The notes under the pieces are model-generated. The model made no database searches and was not told the origin of the DNA. It was given only the letters and a program-made list of their open reading frames with translations. A DNA stretch of 64,000 bases from CAINVV01 sp963663675 (GTDB lineage Bacteria; Bacteroidota; Bacteroidia; Bacteroidales; Prolixibacteraceae): positions 3,720,001 to 3,784,000 of the forward strand of contig OY760498.1 in assembly GCA_963663675.1 (NCBI GenBank). The letters are read 5' to 3'. Shown here piece by piece: positions 53,945 to 63,887 of the stretch. The position numbers were made by a program, and so were the translations under genes. Position 1 is the first letter of the stretch. Each line of letters opens with the position of its first letter.

Positions 53945-56077
53945 CTACCTGATAAGATTATGAAATCGTGCCATATAATAAGGCAGCAGGAAGAATGTTC
54001 CTTCCTGTTCGGATCTGCCACCACCGACCTCTTCGGTGGATAAGGCAAATCCATCCCTGTCCTGTCTCACATGGCCTCGCTCTTCAACCGGAAGGGCATA
54101 CCCGTTGATACCCCAGCCAATTGCCGGATTTTGCCCGGGTGTCGGATCGAAAACAATATCAAGACGATGGGTATTGTCCATTTTATAGCCAACAAGGTCA
54201 AGGGGAATGCCCTTAAGCGTTTCAACTATCCCATTCCCCAATGATGGGACATTTTTCAGCTCCATTATCTTCAGTCGGGTAAAACCGCCAGCCTCAGGGA
54301 ATACACTTTGTGAATTGAAAAATCCCTTTTGATCCAGCTGAGAGAACCGGTTTGCCAATGATGCGTAAACTGCATCCCAAAAAGCATTTTGTTGCTTGCT
54401 GATGTGCAACCAGGAATTCTCAAGTGACATCCGGTACATGATCAAAAGTTCCGGATTCTTCTCGTAATTGATCAATCCGTACATACTCATCAGGCAGAGA
54501 TTGTTATCCCATGGAACCACATTGGAAGGCGGAAAAAATTCTTTGCCATGCATGGCATTTATGTGGTAATTGTACTTCTCCCGAAGCATCGCTGCCACTT
54601 TTTCATATTTCTGATCGCCTGTAACATGGGCCGCGACATTCAGGAATGAAAGCATCATCATAGAATTTAAGCCACGCTGCTCCCAACCCCATATAGAGTT
54701 AAGATATTTCGGAGAAAAATCGCCCCACCTTGTTGGTTTTCCATCAAAATCAGACAAATAGAAGCCATGACGTATCAAATGATCTGTAATCGCAGCCACA
54801 ACTTCCCGAACAGGCCCTTTCTCCTCTTCGGTTTTTGCCACCAGGTCATAATAAATTCCATAGAAAAAATAATGGCCGGCAAGTTCGTCTGAGCTAGTAT
54901 CACATTTCCAGAGGTATTTCCCGTCTTTGCTTTTCACAAAGCGCGGGTTGATATCCTTCCAGAATGGATCACTTTTCTGAACAGCCAAATTCATTTTGTG
55001 ACTGTATTCGGGATCTTTCAGCGGCTCTGGCCAGTCTACCGGGACAATTACCCTGGCGGGAAATCCCGGCTCATGGGTAATATCCACCAACCATTTGCAT
55101 GCATTAAAGCTTCTGATTGCCAGCTTTTTAGCTTCAATATCACCCGTTACGGCATACCGGAATGCCTGGGCTGCCCCATACATGGATGTGTACATTCCGT
55201 CATTGTCAGAGATCCCTGGTGATGAAGTTTCTACATCATAAGGCACCTTTAATTCGTTCGGAGCAATAAAACCCAGTCTTTGATGCCTGGATTCCGTCTG
55301 GTGAGTAAAATAGGCAGCCTTTTCATCCAGTGTCATCGGTTTGGAAATGATTTGTCCAACTCCCTTGTTAGTTGCGAACCAGGCAGTACCATCTTTTTGA
55401 ACGGCAATATCATTTACATAATCATCAGGGAGCCATCTAAAGCTAAAACGGTAATGGAAACGGTTATTTTCAAACCGGATCGCGCCTTTCTCTGTTCCAA
55501 ACCATACAATGCCGTCAATACCGGCCTCGGCACAGGTAAAATGGTTGTAAGGCAACCCTTCCTTCCCCGAAAACAATTTCCATTTTCCCCCGCTAAAGCA
55601 CCCTACACCCTGTTCTGCCCCGAACCAAAGTTGTCCTTTTGAATCAACCACGAGGGCTGAAACCCTCACCGGAGCCCATTTGTATTTCTCATCCGCAGGA
55701 AATTGCTCTGTCCATTTCTTATCTGCTTGTGAATAATAAAACAGGCCTTTGCTGGTCCCTATGGCATAACTGCCATTGAATCCAACGGAAGAAAGCAGGA
55801 TACCGGAGTTTACGGGAAGGTCAGGCAATTTTATAGTTACCGGAATTATTCTTGACTTTAATGGACGCCAATACTTACCATCCCATTTCAATTGCGAACT
55901 TTCAAGCACAGCGACTGGAGATTCCTCTTCAAATGCAACCCGTGTCACTTTCTCCCCCGGCATACCCTGTTTTGGCGTAAAGCGGACGGCGACGTCCTGC
56001 ATGAACTGGCTTTCAGTTACCTGCTGACCAGAATTTGTGATTGGGATAAACAGTAACAAAAACAATAATAGCCTCAT
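53945..56077 (-). CDS. Secreted protein: regulator-type propeller blades plus alpha/alpha-toroid-like domain
   Basis: 710 residues with a signal peptide (LLLFLLLFIPITNSGQ). Residues about 90-250 are propeller blades of the two-component-regulator type (GQLWFGAEQGVGCFSGGKW, GIVWFGTEKGAIRFENNRF, GTAWFATNKGVGQI). The remaining 430 residues form a helical, tryptophan-rich region (FNACKWLVDITHEPGFPARV, RWGDFSPKYLNSIWGWEQRG, VVPWDNNLCLMSMYGLINY) that resembles alpha/alpha-toroid glycan-active enzymes. No catalytic pair can be named. It lies 47 bases upstream of the S9 peptidase on the same strand and is probably co-transcribed. Confidence 0.8.
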   Translation of the reverse strand: MRLLLFLLLFIPITNSGQQVTESQFMQDVAVRFTPKQGMPGEKVTRVAFEEESPVAVLESSQLKWDGKYWRPLKSRIIPVTIKLPDLPVNSGILLSSVGFNGSYAIGTSKGLFYYSQADKKWTEQFPADEKYKWAPVRVSALVVDSKGQLWFGAEQGVGCFSGGKWKLFSGKEGLPYNHFTCAEAGIDGIVWFGTEKGAIRFENNRFHYRFSFRWLPDDYVNDIAVQKDGTAWFATNKGVGQIISKPMTLDEKAAYFTHQTESRHQRLGFIAPNELKVPYDVETSSPGISDNDGMYTSMYGAAQAFRYAVTGDIEAKKLAIRSFNACKWLVDITHEPGFPARVIVPVDWPEPLKDPEYSHKMNLAVQKSDPFWKDINPRFVKSKDGKYLWKCDTSSDELAGHYFFYGIYYDLVAKTEEEKGPVREVVAAITDHLIRHGFYLSDFDGKPTRWGDFSPKYLNSIWGWEQRGLNSMMMLSFLNVAAHVTGDQKYEKVAAMLREKYNYHINAMHGKEFFPPSNVVPWDNNLCLMSMYGLINYEKNPELLIMYRMSLENSWLHISKQQNAFWDAVYASLANRFSQLDQKGFFNSQSVFPEAGGFTRLKIMELKNVPSLGNGIVETLKGIPLDLVGYKMDNTHRLDIVFDPTPGQNPAIGWGINGYALPVEERGHVRQDRDGFALSTEEVGGGRSEQEGTFFLLPYYMARFHNLIR

Positions 56078-56472
56078 AGCAATTTAGAATTTGAATATCC
56101 GGTTGAACTGAAAACCAATATCAGCCTGCACAAATTTAGATTTATTTAATTTGAATTCAGAATAACAAACCTAATTGTCTCATGCGTATTTCATTTGGCT
56201 TTTTTCTTCTCCCCGGATTCATTGAAGAAAAGAAAATCCATTTTAGAATCTTCTTCAGGCATTTCCATTCGTTACGTAATGCAGAAAAAAATTACTGTTT
56301 CAGCCGACTTGAATAATATTCATAAAATATTTGTTGTCAGGGATGGAAAATACTACCTTTAAGTTAATATTCTGTAGGTTTTATGTTAAGTAAATTGCCG
56401 GTTATTCAATGATAGCTTAATGATCCGGCATAGTTTTCTATAAAGATAAAAACAGAGCTTCACTCCTAACCA
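56078..56472. other. Gene-free divergent promoter region
   Basis: About 395 AT-rich bases between divergent genes. No convincing promoter or operator was found. Confidence 0.4.
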
Positions 56473-58863
56473 ATGAAAAAAAAAGAAAATGATCCGTCTG
56501 CATCTCGTCGCAGAAAGGATGATGCAAAATTATTTTTGAAGTCTGCTTTTCCCTCTGAGTATGAAGCAGAGACACAAAATTCCCATATCTCTGACTACAA
56601 CCGGAATTTAATTGAATCCAGTCTTGACCCGTTTGTAACCATAGGTCCAGACGGGAAGATCACAGACGTAAATACTGCAACTGAAACTGCAACCGGATTT
56701 TCCCGCACGGAACTCATCGGGTCTGATTTCTCATTGTACTTTACGGAACCGGATAAGGCAATATATGGCTATCAACAAGTATTTACCAATGGATCTGTTA
56801 AGGACTACGAATTGGAACTTTGTCATCGTGACGGACATACCACACCGGTTCTGTACAATGCTTCATTATATCGGGATTCTGAAGGCAATGCCGCCGGGGT
56901 ATTCGCTGCTGCCCGGGATATCACAGAACTCAAAAAAGCTGAAAATTTAAATAAGGTTGCCTTTGAATATACCAGAAGTCTGATTGAGAATAACCTGGAT
57001 CCATTAGTAACCATTGGCAAAGAAGGTAAGATCACAGACGTAAATACTGCAACTGAAACTGCAACCGGATTTTCCCGCTCAGATCTCATCGGTTCTGATT
57101 TCTCCGACTACTTCACCGAGCCTGATAAAGCCCGCAAAGGATACCTGCAGGTATTTTCAGAAGGATATGTCAAAGATTATGAACTGGAACTTCGTCATCG
57201 CAACGGAGATACCATACCGGTTCTTTACAATGCCTCAGTTTACCGTTGTTCAAAAGGCAATGTTATTGGTGCTTTTGCCGCTGCCAGGGATATAACCGTT
57301 ATCAAAAAGGCAGAAACACAAATTAAGGAATTAAATGCAGGCCTTGAATCCAAAATTACGGAAAGAACCGTTGAACTGGCTGCCAAACAGGCTGAACTTG
57401 AGAATTTCTTTAATGTCGCACTTGACCTTCTAAGCATTATTGATACTTCCGGCAAATTTGTCCGGGTTAACAAAGCCTGGGAAAACACGCTTGGATATCC
57501 TGTCTCCGAAATTGAAAACAGGCAATTTCTGGATTTCGTCCATCCTGATGATATTCAGCCGACAATTGATGTATTTGCAAGTCTTGTCGATCAGCAACCA
57601 TTAGACAGTTTCACAAACAGGTATAAAACAAGAGACAGTAGTTACAGATTTATAGAATGGCGCAGCGTTCCCGTCGGGCATTTGTTTTATTCAGCGGCAC
57701 GTGATGTAACTGAACGCATTAAGGCAGAAGAAGAAACGAAACTTCAACATGAAAGGCTGAGACTTGCAACCAGTGCAGGCGGAATAGGTGTATGGGACTA
57801 CGACCTTGTTAATGATTCCCTTTTGTGGGATGATCAGAATTATTTCTTATATGGACTTACTGGATATTCTGAAAAGCTGGTTTACGAATCCTGGCTAATG
57901 AGCCTGCATCCGGAAGATAAAGTACGATGTAATGAAGAAATGCAATTAGCCATTAGCGGTGTGGAAGATTATAACACCGAATTCAGGGTAATCTGGGCGG
58001 ATGGGTCGGTTCATAATTTACGCGGGATGGCATATGTACAACACGACAAGTCGGGCAAACCACTGCGGATGATTGGAACAAACTGGGATATCACCCGGCA
58101 GAAAAAAATCGAAAATGATCTTATCCAGGCCAGGGATGAAGCAGAGATCGCCAGTCGTTCCAAAAGCGAATTTCTGTCCCGCATGAGCCATGAACTAAGA
58201 ACCCCGCTGAACGCAATACTTGGATTTGCACAACTGCTCAACATGGGAGGCCTCAATCCGGTACAAAAAAAGGGAGTTGACAGGATACTGCAGGGTGGCA
58301 ACCGATTGCTAAAGTTGGTTAATGATGTTCTTGACATATCCCGAATCGATATTGGCAACCTGTCTGTTTCGATTGAACCGATAAAAATTAAGGAGGTTTT
58401 TATCGAGATGACAGATAGGATTACGCCTTTGGCCCACGACCGACAGGTAGAAGTCCGGGTTATGGAGTCACCCCTTTCCGATGTCTGTGTAAAAGCTGAC
58501 CGCAAACGACTGAACCAGGTATTGAATAATCTGATGGACAATGCCGTCAAATACAATAAGCCAGGAGGATTAGTTGAAGTCAGAACTGAACTGATCCGCA
58601 AAGTCAAAAGCCCCGGGAAAATTAAAATTTCGTTTCATGATACTGGTATTGGTATTCCTGAAAAGGATATGAACAAACTTTTTAAGCCATTTGAGACCAT
58701 AGTTCCTGCCCAGCCAGATTCAGGTGGAACAGGCCTTGGACTAGCTGTGGTGAAAAAATTGATGGACGCCATGAATGGGAGTGTAGGGGCAGAAAGTAAA
58801 CAAGGTATTGGAAGTACCTTTTGGATTGAACTGATCCAGGATAACAGCCATTCAAATAAATAG
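56473..58863 (+). CDS. Cytoplasmic histidine kinase with four PAS domains
   Basis: 796 residues, no membrane helix. PAS1 (about 48-150) and PAS2 (about 172-275) are near-copies of each other (GKITDVNTATETATGFSR in both). A coiled coil (ELNAGLESKITERTVELAAK) leads to PAS3 (about 315-425) and PAS4 (about 440-550, GGIGVWDYDLVNDSLLWD). The HisKA phosphoacceptor is H573 in LSRMSHELRTPLNAILGFAQ. The HATPase has NLMDNAVKYN, DTGIGIP and GGTGLGL. It lacks a receiver, so its response regulator is encoded elsewhere. The downstream hairpin at 58978-59034 ends it. Confidence 0.94.
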   Translation: MKKKENDPSASRRRKDDAKLFLKSAFPSEYEAETQNSHISDYNRNLIESSLDPFVTIGPDGKITDVNTATETATGFSRTELIGSDFSLYFTEPDKAIYGYQQVFTNGSVKDYELELCHRDGHTTPVLYNASLYRDSEGNAAGVFAAARDITELKKAENLNKVAFEYTRSLIENNLDPLVTIGKEGKITDVNTATETATGFSRSDLIGSDFSDYFTEPDKARKGYLQVFSEGYVKDYELELRHRNGDTIPVLYNASVYRCSKGNVIGAFAAARDITVIKKAETQIKELNAGLESKITERTVELAAKQAELENFFNVALDLLSIIDTSGKFVRVNKAWENTLGYPVSEIENRQFLDFVHPDDIQPTIDVFASLVDQQPLDSFTNRYKTRDSSYRFIEWRSVPVGHLFYSAARDVTERIKAEEETKLQHERLRLATSAGGIGVWDYDLVNDSLLWDDQNYFLYGLTGYSEKLVYESWLMSLHPEDKVRCNEEMQLAISGVEDYNTEFRVIWADGSVHNLRGMAYVQHDKSGKPLRMIGTNWDITRQKKIENDLIQARDEAEIASRSKSEFLSRMSHELRTPLNAILGFAQLLNMGGLNPVQKKGVDRILQGGNRLLKLVNDVLDISRIDIGNLSVSIEPIKIKEVFIEMTDRITPLAHDRQVEVRVMESPLSDVCVKADRKRLNQVLNNLMDNAVKYNKPGGLVEVRTELIRKVKSPGKIKISFHDTGIGIPEKDMNKLFKPFETIVPAQPDSGGTGLGLAVVKKLMDAMNGSVGAESKQGIGSTFWIELIQDNSHSNK
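56656..56706 (+). repeat. 51-base exact repeat inside PAS1
   Basis: Identical to 57028-57078 in PAS2, 372 bases (124 codons) away. The surrounding PAS sequences are less alike, so this piece was duplicated or converted recently. Confidence 0.85.
57028..57078 (+). repeat. 51-base exact repeat inside PAS2
   Basis: Second copy of 56656-56706. Confidence 0.85.
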
Positions 58864-58977
58864 GCTAGTCAATTCTAATTCCATAAATAAGCAAAATAAT
58901 TTAGCGCAGCTGAATTTGTAAATGGTGTTCTCAATCAAGTAGAAATACTTCAAGAGAATAAATCCAGTCGGAAAAAC

Positions 58978-59034
58978 AAAATACAAGACCTCGGAAATTT
59001 TGATACATTTCTGAGGTCTCGTATTTTATTTTTC
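58978..59034. terminator. Bidirectional hairpin terminator
   Basis: AAAATAC and AGACCTC (58978-58992) pair with GAGGTCT and GTATTTT (59013-59027), with small bulges. A T-rich tail follows. It separates the kinase (+) from the convergent S9 peptidase (-). Confidence 0.75.
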
Positions 59035-59038
59035 AAAA

Positions 59039-61081
59039 TCATTTCTTTACTGAAGTCGGAGCCAGTGTAACAGTCTTAACGTCTACAGTGATTTCCGCAA
59101 GTCTTTTTTGGACCTCAGGCTTCATACTTTCCTGGTACCGGCCTCCAAGATGTTTCGCCAGAAATTTTTCGGCTGATGCCATCATGGACATATTATTAAC
59201 CGGACGGGCAAATCCATGGCCTTCATCAGGTGCAACAATATATTCGACAGGGAATCCCCTGTCACGCAATGCCACAACAATCTGATCAGATTCTGCCTTG
59301 TTGACACGCGGGTCATTTGCACCTTGAACAACAAGCAATGCTGCCTTTATCTTTGAGGCAGAGTTTAGCGGTGACTGGCGCTCGAGTTGCGCTTTGCCTT
59401 CGGGATTTGTCGGGTCACCCATTCTTACATGAAAAGTCGTCCTGATGGCTTCCCAGTAAGGCGGGATGGAATTGAGAAGGGTTATCAGGTTGGAGGGGCC
59501 AACAATCGAAACTCCGCAAGCGTAAACATCCGGTGTAAAGGCAACCCCGGCAAGGGTCGCATAACCGCCGTAAGATCCTCCCATAATTCCCACTCTTTTG
59601 GGATCAGCGATCCCTTCTCCGATAAGGTACTTTACACCCCATGTCAAATCATCCTGCATCTTTTCTCCCCACTGGTTGTTCCCGGCGTTCAAAAATTTTT
59701 TGCCGTAGCCTGTTGAAGATCTGAAATTCGGAGATAAAACTGCATATCCCCTGTTGGCGAGAAACTGGGCGAATGAATTATAACCCCAGGTATCACGGGC
59801 CCACGGCCCTCCATGAGGAAAAACTACCAGGGGAAGATTTTTGGGTTCAAGACCCTTGGGTAGGGTTAAATAGGCCGGGATTTCAAGTCCGTCTGAAGAT
59901 TTATATTTAATTGCTTTCATTTCTGCAAGATCCTGGACCGGGATGTTCGGACGGGGCCTGTACTGGAAAGTAAGTTTTTTACTGGTACGGTCCCAAAGAT
60001 ATACGGATCCGGGATCTACATCAGCTGAAGCACTGACCAGCCAATAATTCTCATCAGTTGTGGAGGAATAAAAGTAGATATCAGAATTTGGCAACTCTTT
60101 TGTAATCAGATTGTAATCGGCTTCGAAGGATTTGTCCTTCCAGTAAACCCTGTTTCTTTCATCATTATAGGAGGTATAGATTATCTCTTTGCTTTTTTCA
60201 GAAATGCCAAGATTACCAAAATCAACCCTCTTCAAAGGATCACTTTCAATAATTTCTTCCTTCAATGTCAATGGATCAAAGCGAACCAACCTGGAGAGAT
60301 CAACTGAATCTCCCTTGTTGGTACTCATATACACCCATTTGTTGTACTTATCGAATGCAAAAGGTACAGCTTCTTCAAACACTGTTGTGGAATAAACCTT
60401 TACAAGCTCCTTTGCATCGACCCTAAGTAGATCGGTACTTCCATCCGCATTAGAGCGACTGGCCAGTCTTAGCTGATCATCCCAGTCGAATACCCATCCG
60501 GTGATTCGGTCTGCCGGCGAATTTTGACGGATCAGGGTTCTCTCCCCTGTCGAAAGTTTCATCTTGTAAAGATCATGCCAGGCCTTGTCGCGGTCGTTTA
60601 ACCCAATGTAAATGGCATCAGCATCCTTGAAAGGTACATCGTAGATGTAAACCCTAACCCCCTTAAGGTTGGTAAGATCCCTGTTTACAGGAATATCCTT
60701 GCCAGGCTGAGGCGCTTCTTGCGGGTCTACAGCGTAAATATTGAAATTCTCGTCACCTCCCTTGTCTTGAATGTACAGGATGTACTTGCCGTCACGAGAC
60801 CAGAAATAGGTTCTGACCGGTCGAAGGGTATCAGCAGTTATCGGCCTGGCAGCAACAAAATCTTCATTGAGTTTCTTGACCCATATATTGAGGGTCCCTT
60901 TGTACGGCTTGATAAATGAAATAAATTTCCCGTCAGGCGAAAGTTGTCCGCCGGCAATTTCAGGGTTGTCGAACAAGAGTTCACGATCTATAACAGGAGG
61001 CTGCTGAACCTTGGGAGCAGGAGCCTGGCATGCTGCCAGCAATGTAAGCAGCAAAACGTAAATCAGCTTAAAAACTTTCAT
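59039..61081 (-). CDS. S9 family peptidase (acylaminoacyl-peptidase-like), lipoprotein
   Basis: 680 residues. The N-terminus is a lipoprotein signal (LIYVLLLTLLAACQAP). A propeller (about 45-400) with DGKFISFIKPYKG and SRDGKYILYIQDKGGDENF precedes the hydrolase domain. The catalytic serine is S503 in GIMGGSYGGYATLAG, the aspartate lies in VQGANDPRVNKAES, and the histidine in DEGHGFARP. It should cleave peptides at the outer face of a membrane. It shows no close sequence identity to the other S9 gene, so the two are not a recent duplication. It is a single gene. Confidence 0.94.
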   Translation of the reverse strand: MKVFKLIYVLLLTLLAACQAPAPKVQQPPVIDRELLFDNPEIAGGQLSPDGKFISFIKPYKGTLNIWVKKLNEDFVAARPITADTLRPVRTYFWSRDGKYILYIQDKGGDENFNIYAVDPQEAPQPGKDIPVNRDLTNLKGVRVYIYDVPFKDADAIYIGLNDRDKAWHDLYKMKLSTGERTLIRQNSPADRITGWVFDWDDQLRLASRSNADGSTDLLRVDAKELVKVYSTTVFEEAVPFAFDKYNKWVYMSTNKGDSVDLSRLVRFDPLTLKEEIIESDPLKRVDFGNLGISEKSKEIIYTSYNDERNRVYWKDKSFEADYNLITKELPNSDIYFYSSTTDENYWLVSASADVDPGSVYLWDRTSKKLTFQYRPRPNIPVQDLAEMKAIKYKSSDGLEIPAYLTLPKGLEPKNLPLVVFPHGGPWARDTWGYNSFAQFLANRGYAVLSPNFRSSTGYGKKFLNAGNNQWGEKMQDDLTWGVKYLIGEGIADPKRVGIMGGSYGGYATLAGVAFTPDVYACGVSIVGPSNLITLLNSIPPYWEAIRTTFHVRMGDPTNPEGKAQLERQSPLNSASKIKAALLVVQGANDPRVNKAESDQIVVALRDRGFPVEYIVAPDEGHGFARPVNNMSMMASAEKFLAKHLGGRYQESMKPEVQKRLAEITVDVKTVTLAPTSVKK

Positions 61082-61625
61082 GGGTAATAAATTTAGTTAA
61101 ATGCTGGGTTAAATAACTCAAAATCAGAATTTTCACTTCACAAAACATATGAAATTCACTTTAAATTACTTTTAGGAGGTTGCTCTTAGGTTTATAACTA
61201 TTTGTGGAAGTAAACACTTATACGTCGGTCAGGAAAATTTGTATTCAGTAAAGATAATCTTTATTTAACTTTTTTCATTCCGACAAACCAATAGAAAATT
61301 ATTAATCCATTCAAATTTATTATATCTAAAAAGCTTATTATCATTAGTATATAATTACAGTAAATCATTACGTGAAAGCCGGCGACATCAAAACATGATA
61401 ACATAATATCTTTTACATATTAGAAGTGGCAGTTTAGTCACTTTGAAAGATTTACTCCATTTATTTGACGTTTTATTATGTACTATGTTCTCTAAATGGC
61501 CAAAACAACAACGGCTGAACACTAAATGTTCAGCCGCCAAAAGATCAACTACGGGGAATAAACAGAACGATAAATATCCCCGCATTAAAAATGATAAAAG
61601 GATTTCAGGAACTGGAGATCAAGAC
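61082..61625. other. Gene-free region with hairpin
   Basis: About 540 AT-rich bases. The left part should hold the S9 peptidase promoter; a hairpin is at 61512-61536. A plus-strand frame here that ends CHFCGKTDCQ overlaps the next gene antisense and is not supported. Confidence 0.4.
61512..61536 (-). terminator. Hairpin terminator
   Basis: Perfect ten-base arms 61512-61521 (CGGCTGAACA) and 61527-61536 enclose a five-base loop. On the minus strand the stem is followed by TTGTTGTTTTGG. It lies 90 bases past the small exported protein gene. Confidence 0.7.
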
Positions 61626-62120
61626 TCACTTGACTTTGTCAAAATAAAGTATTCCCGGGAACTCCCTGTCTGCCATTTTTGTGGTAAAACTGATTGTCAG
61701 TAGTTTTTCGCCCGGGTCTGCTTTCCATGTCTCCTTCGAATTTAGAACTGATTCCTGACCGTCCCTATAGAAGGTTGTATTTGAATCCAGCATCAATGTC
61801 CCTTCAGAAGCTGAGCGGGTTGCCTTGGTAGTCCTGGGCATGTCATAAATGACAATTTTGCTCTCTTTCCCGTCAAGAGAGAGATTTTCAACAAAAGGAT
61901 ATTGCTGTCCGTCAGCATTTTCATAGGTTCTGGTCGTCAACAAACTGTCTCCTGCGACCTTGATTGTAAGTTTTGAGAGGAAAATCTGGCTGCCCTGCAA
62001 AACAGTTTTTTCCCTGTTCAGTTTCCATTCCCCGGTGAATCCGGGCTCCTCAGCCTGTAAAGAAAATGCAGTGATTACCAACAAAAGTGCGAAAATGAGT
62101 TTGAAATTTTTTGCTTTCAT
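61626..62120 (-). CDS. Small exported protein of unknown function
   Basis: 164 residues from the ATG at 62120 (MKAKNFKLIFALLLVITAFS), which gives a proper signal peptide; a frame extending to 62174 adds residues with no such role. The mature part is all-beta (FTGEWKLNREKTVLQGSQIF, SKLTIKVAGDSLLTTRTY, GTLMLDSNTTFYRDG, LLTISFTTK). It resembles the lipocalin/calycin-like small periplasmic domains that Bacteroidota encode beside metabolic genes, but no family can be named. Confidence 0.75.
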   Translation of the reverse strand: MKAKNFKLIFALLLVITAFSLQAEEPGFTGEWKLNREKTVLQGSQIFLSKLTIKVAGDSLLTTRTYENADGQQYPFVENLSLDGKESKIVIYDMPRTTKATRSASEGTLMLDSNTTFYRDGQESVLNSKETWKADPGEKLLTISFTTKMADREFPGILYFDKVK

Positions 62121-62283
62121 AGTTTGAGAATAAGGTGAATTTGCTTGATTAATTACAAATGTATATAAAAACAATCAACGAATTTCAGATATTTCCGGAC
62201 AAATTTTCGATCTCTTCAATTAAATATTTCTGTCAACGCACTGGTTTCCCTATTCCTTTATAAATAAAGAAAAGGACTGTTAT

Positions 62284-62325
62284 AAACAGAAAGGCTGAAA
62301 TCTTTGGATTTCAGCCTTTCTGTTT
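62284..62325 (-). terminator. Strong hairpin terminator of the TPR gene
   Basis: A perfect 19-base stem (62284-62302 with 62307-62325) encloses a TTTG loop. It lies 59 bases past the TPR gene on the minus strand. Confidence 0.85.
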
Positions 62326-62383
62326 ATTGTCTCCTATCACTCCATAAGCCTTTTACCAGGCTCTGAAAGTGTGAGATTACAAA

Positions 62384-63037
62384 TCACAACGCCTTTACCT
62401 GCTTTTCACAGGCAGCTTTTATCTCGGCCGCTTTTGTATTAGCTGGATTCAGTTCAATCGCCTTATCGAGGGACGGGATTGCATCGGAAAATTCTTTCTT
62501 GGCCTTCGCTACTTCAGCCTTGTATCCCGGATCATTGGCATCCTTGAATTTCTTTGAATTAATTTTATCCACAGCACCTTTCAGTATGGTATTGCCGGCA
62601 TTGTAATGATTGACACCTTCTGTAAAATAAGTTCTGGAAATATCTCCTTTAAATTTGGCATTTTGAGGGAATTTGGCATAACCCTCATTGATTGCCTTCA
62701 TATATTCATCATTCTTATTTTGAATTTTGTACACTATTGCCTTATTGTATAAAGCATCTTCCGGTTTGTAATTGTTGGCATAGCATAAATCGAAGTATTT
62801 TATGGCTTTGGTGTAATCTTTTGTTTGAAAGGAACAAAAAGCACAATTATAATACATGGCATAATCCTTTGGATTAGTACCCCAGGCAGAATCAGCTTTT
62901 TCGTAAGTCCGCAGTGCTTTGGCATAATCTTTGGCCTTCAACGCATCATTCCCTGCATTCTGCAATTTGATATGCTCCTGGGCAAAAATTGTTCCCACAC
63001 AAAAAGATAAGATCCAAACAAAGGCAAGTCTTTTCAT
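62384..63037 (-). CDS. Exported tetratricopeptide-repeat protein
   Basis: 217 residues from the ATG at 63037 (MKRLAFVWILSFCVGTIFAQ), a clean signal peptide. About four TPR units follow (AGNDALKAKDYAKALRTYEK, NCAFCSFQTKDYTKAIKYFD, YNKAIVYKIQNKNDEYMKAI, FSDAIPSLDKAIELNPANTK). It is a periplasmic or outer-membrane scaffold protein of unknown partner. It has its own terminator and no obvious operon partner. Confidence 0.85.
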   Translation of the reverse strand: MKRLAFVWILSFCVGTIFAQEHIKLQNAGNDALKAKDYAKALRTYEKADSAWGTNPKDYAMYYNCAFCSFQTKDYTKAIKYFDLCYANNYKPEDALYNKAIVYKIQNKNDEYMKAINEGYAKFPQNAKFKGDISRTYFTEGVNHYNAGNTILKGAVDKINSKKFKDANDPGYKAEVAKAKKEFSDAIPSLDKAIELNPANTKAAEIKAACEKQVKAL

Positions 63038-63369
63038 ACATCTCAATTTTAAGTAGTTATAATTTTAAAAATAAGTCTGGTTTAAAAAATACATTACTAA
63101 AGTCAGCAACTGACAAAAGTCAGATTCTCATTTATTCTGTCAAAACTAAAAAAATTTCATTAACAACAAAAAACATTCAAAAAATACTGTCGGAAAATCG
63201 CGGGCAGTAGCTGGTTAAAAAAGTGCCTTCAATTGTCTTTTTCAAAAGTATGAACAACTATAAGTCAATCAATAATGCCTCCCATTCATGCCTGATAGCA
63301 ATTATAAATAATAGGAAAACTTATGAAATTGAGGTACAATTGGTTACTACAGATATAACTTCATTCGCC

Positions 63370-63527
63370 ATGAGAAAACTGAAGAATTTTATCCGGCTTT
63401 CTTCCTGAACCTTCAGTTCCTGTTAAGCTGTCAAAAGAGTGAGAACAGTCCCGATTCAACAACACACCAGTTCCGAAGCCAGCCCAAAGACAGAATTAAT
63501 TTTTTTAAAACTCTGATTATCTGTTAA
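63370..63527 (+). pseudogene. Remains of a small lipoprotein gene, frameshifted
   Basis: ATG at 63370 begins MRKLKNFIRLSS and stops. In another frame the same bases continue as AFFLNLQFLLSCQKSENSPD, which looks like the hydrophobic part of a lipoprotein signal with lipobox LLSC and a mature start. It ends at TAA 63525-63527. A shift near 63390-63402 would join the two. The mature part is short, so the gene is broken and may also be truncated. Confidence 0.35.
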
Positions 63528-63704
63528 TTAAAACAATATTACAATTAACAGATTGTTGTTGATAAAAATATGAGATTCACCCGGATTCAATGGTATAATG
63601 TTCGGGATGTAAGGTACCTTTCATGTAATTTAATGTAGTAATTACCACTGCCTTACAGGAGGGAACAGTTAGCCGCGTGTATTCCGGATCCGGTAATGAA
63701 GTGA

Positions 63705-63887
63705 ATGTGCTACCTTTTTTTCTTTACACGGCATTACCAGCAATGGATCAATCGATTGCGAACGGTGAGGAGTGAAGGGAAAAAAAGAATCAATGATCCG
63801 AATGACAATTTAATTGAACTTGCAAAAAATAAACTGACCAGACTGGATATAAAATATCAAACAACTATTAAACAAGAATTTAATTGA
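63705..63887 (+). CDS. Doubtful small protein
   Basis: 60 codons. The C-terminal half (INDPNDNLIELAKNKLTRLD) looks like a genuine hydrophilic helix, but the N-terminus (MCYLFFFTRHYQQW) and the absence of a ribosome binding site leave it uncertain. It may be a remnant or the first gene of a unit with the one at 63924. Confidence 0.25.
   Translation: MCYLFFFTRHYQQWINRLRTVRSEGKKRINDPNDNLIELAKNKLTRLDIKYQTTIKQEFN

Noticed and set aside
61443..61703. Plus-strand 86-codon frame ending CHFCGKTDCQ
   Set aside because: It overlaps the exported protein gene antisense; the cysteine pattern arises by chance from that gene's 3' end.
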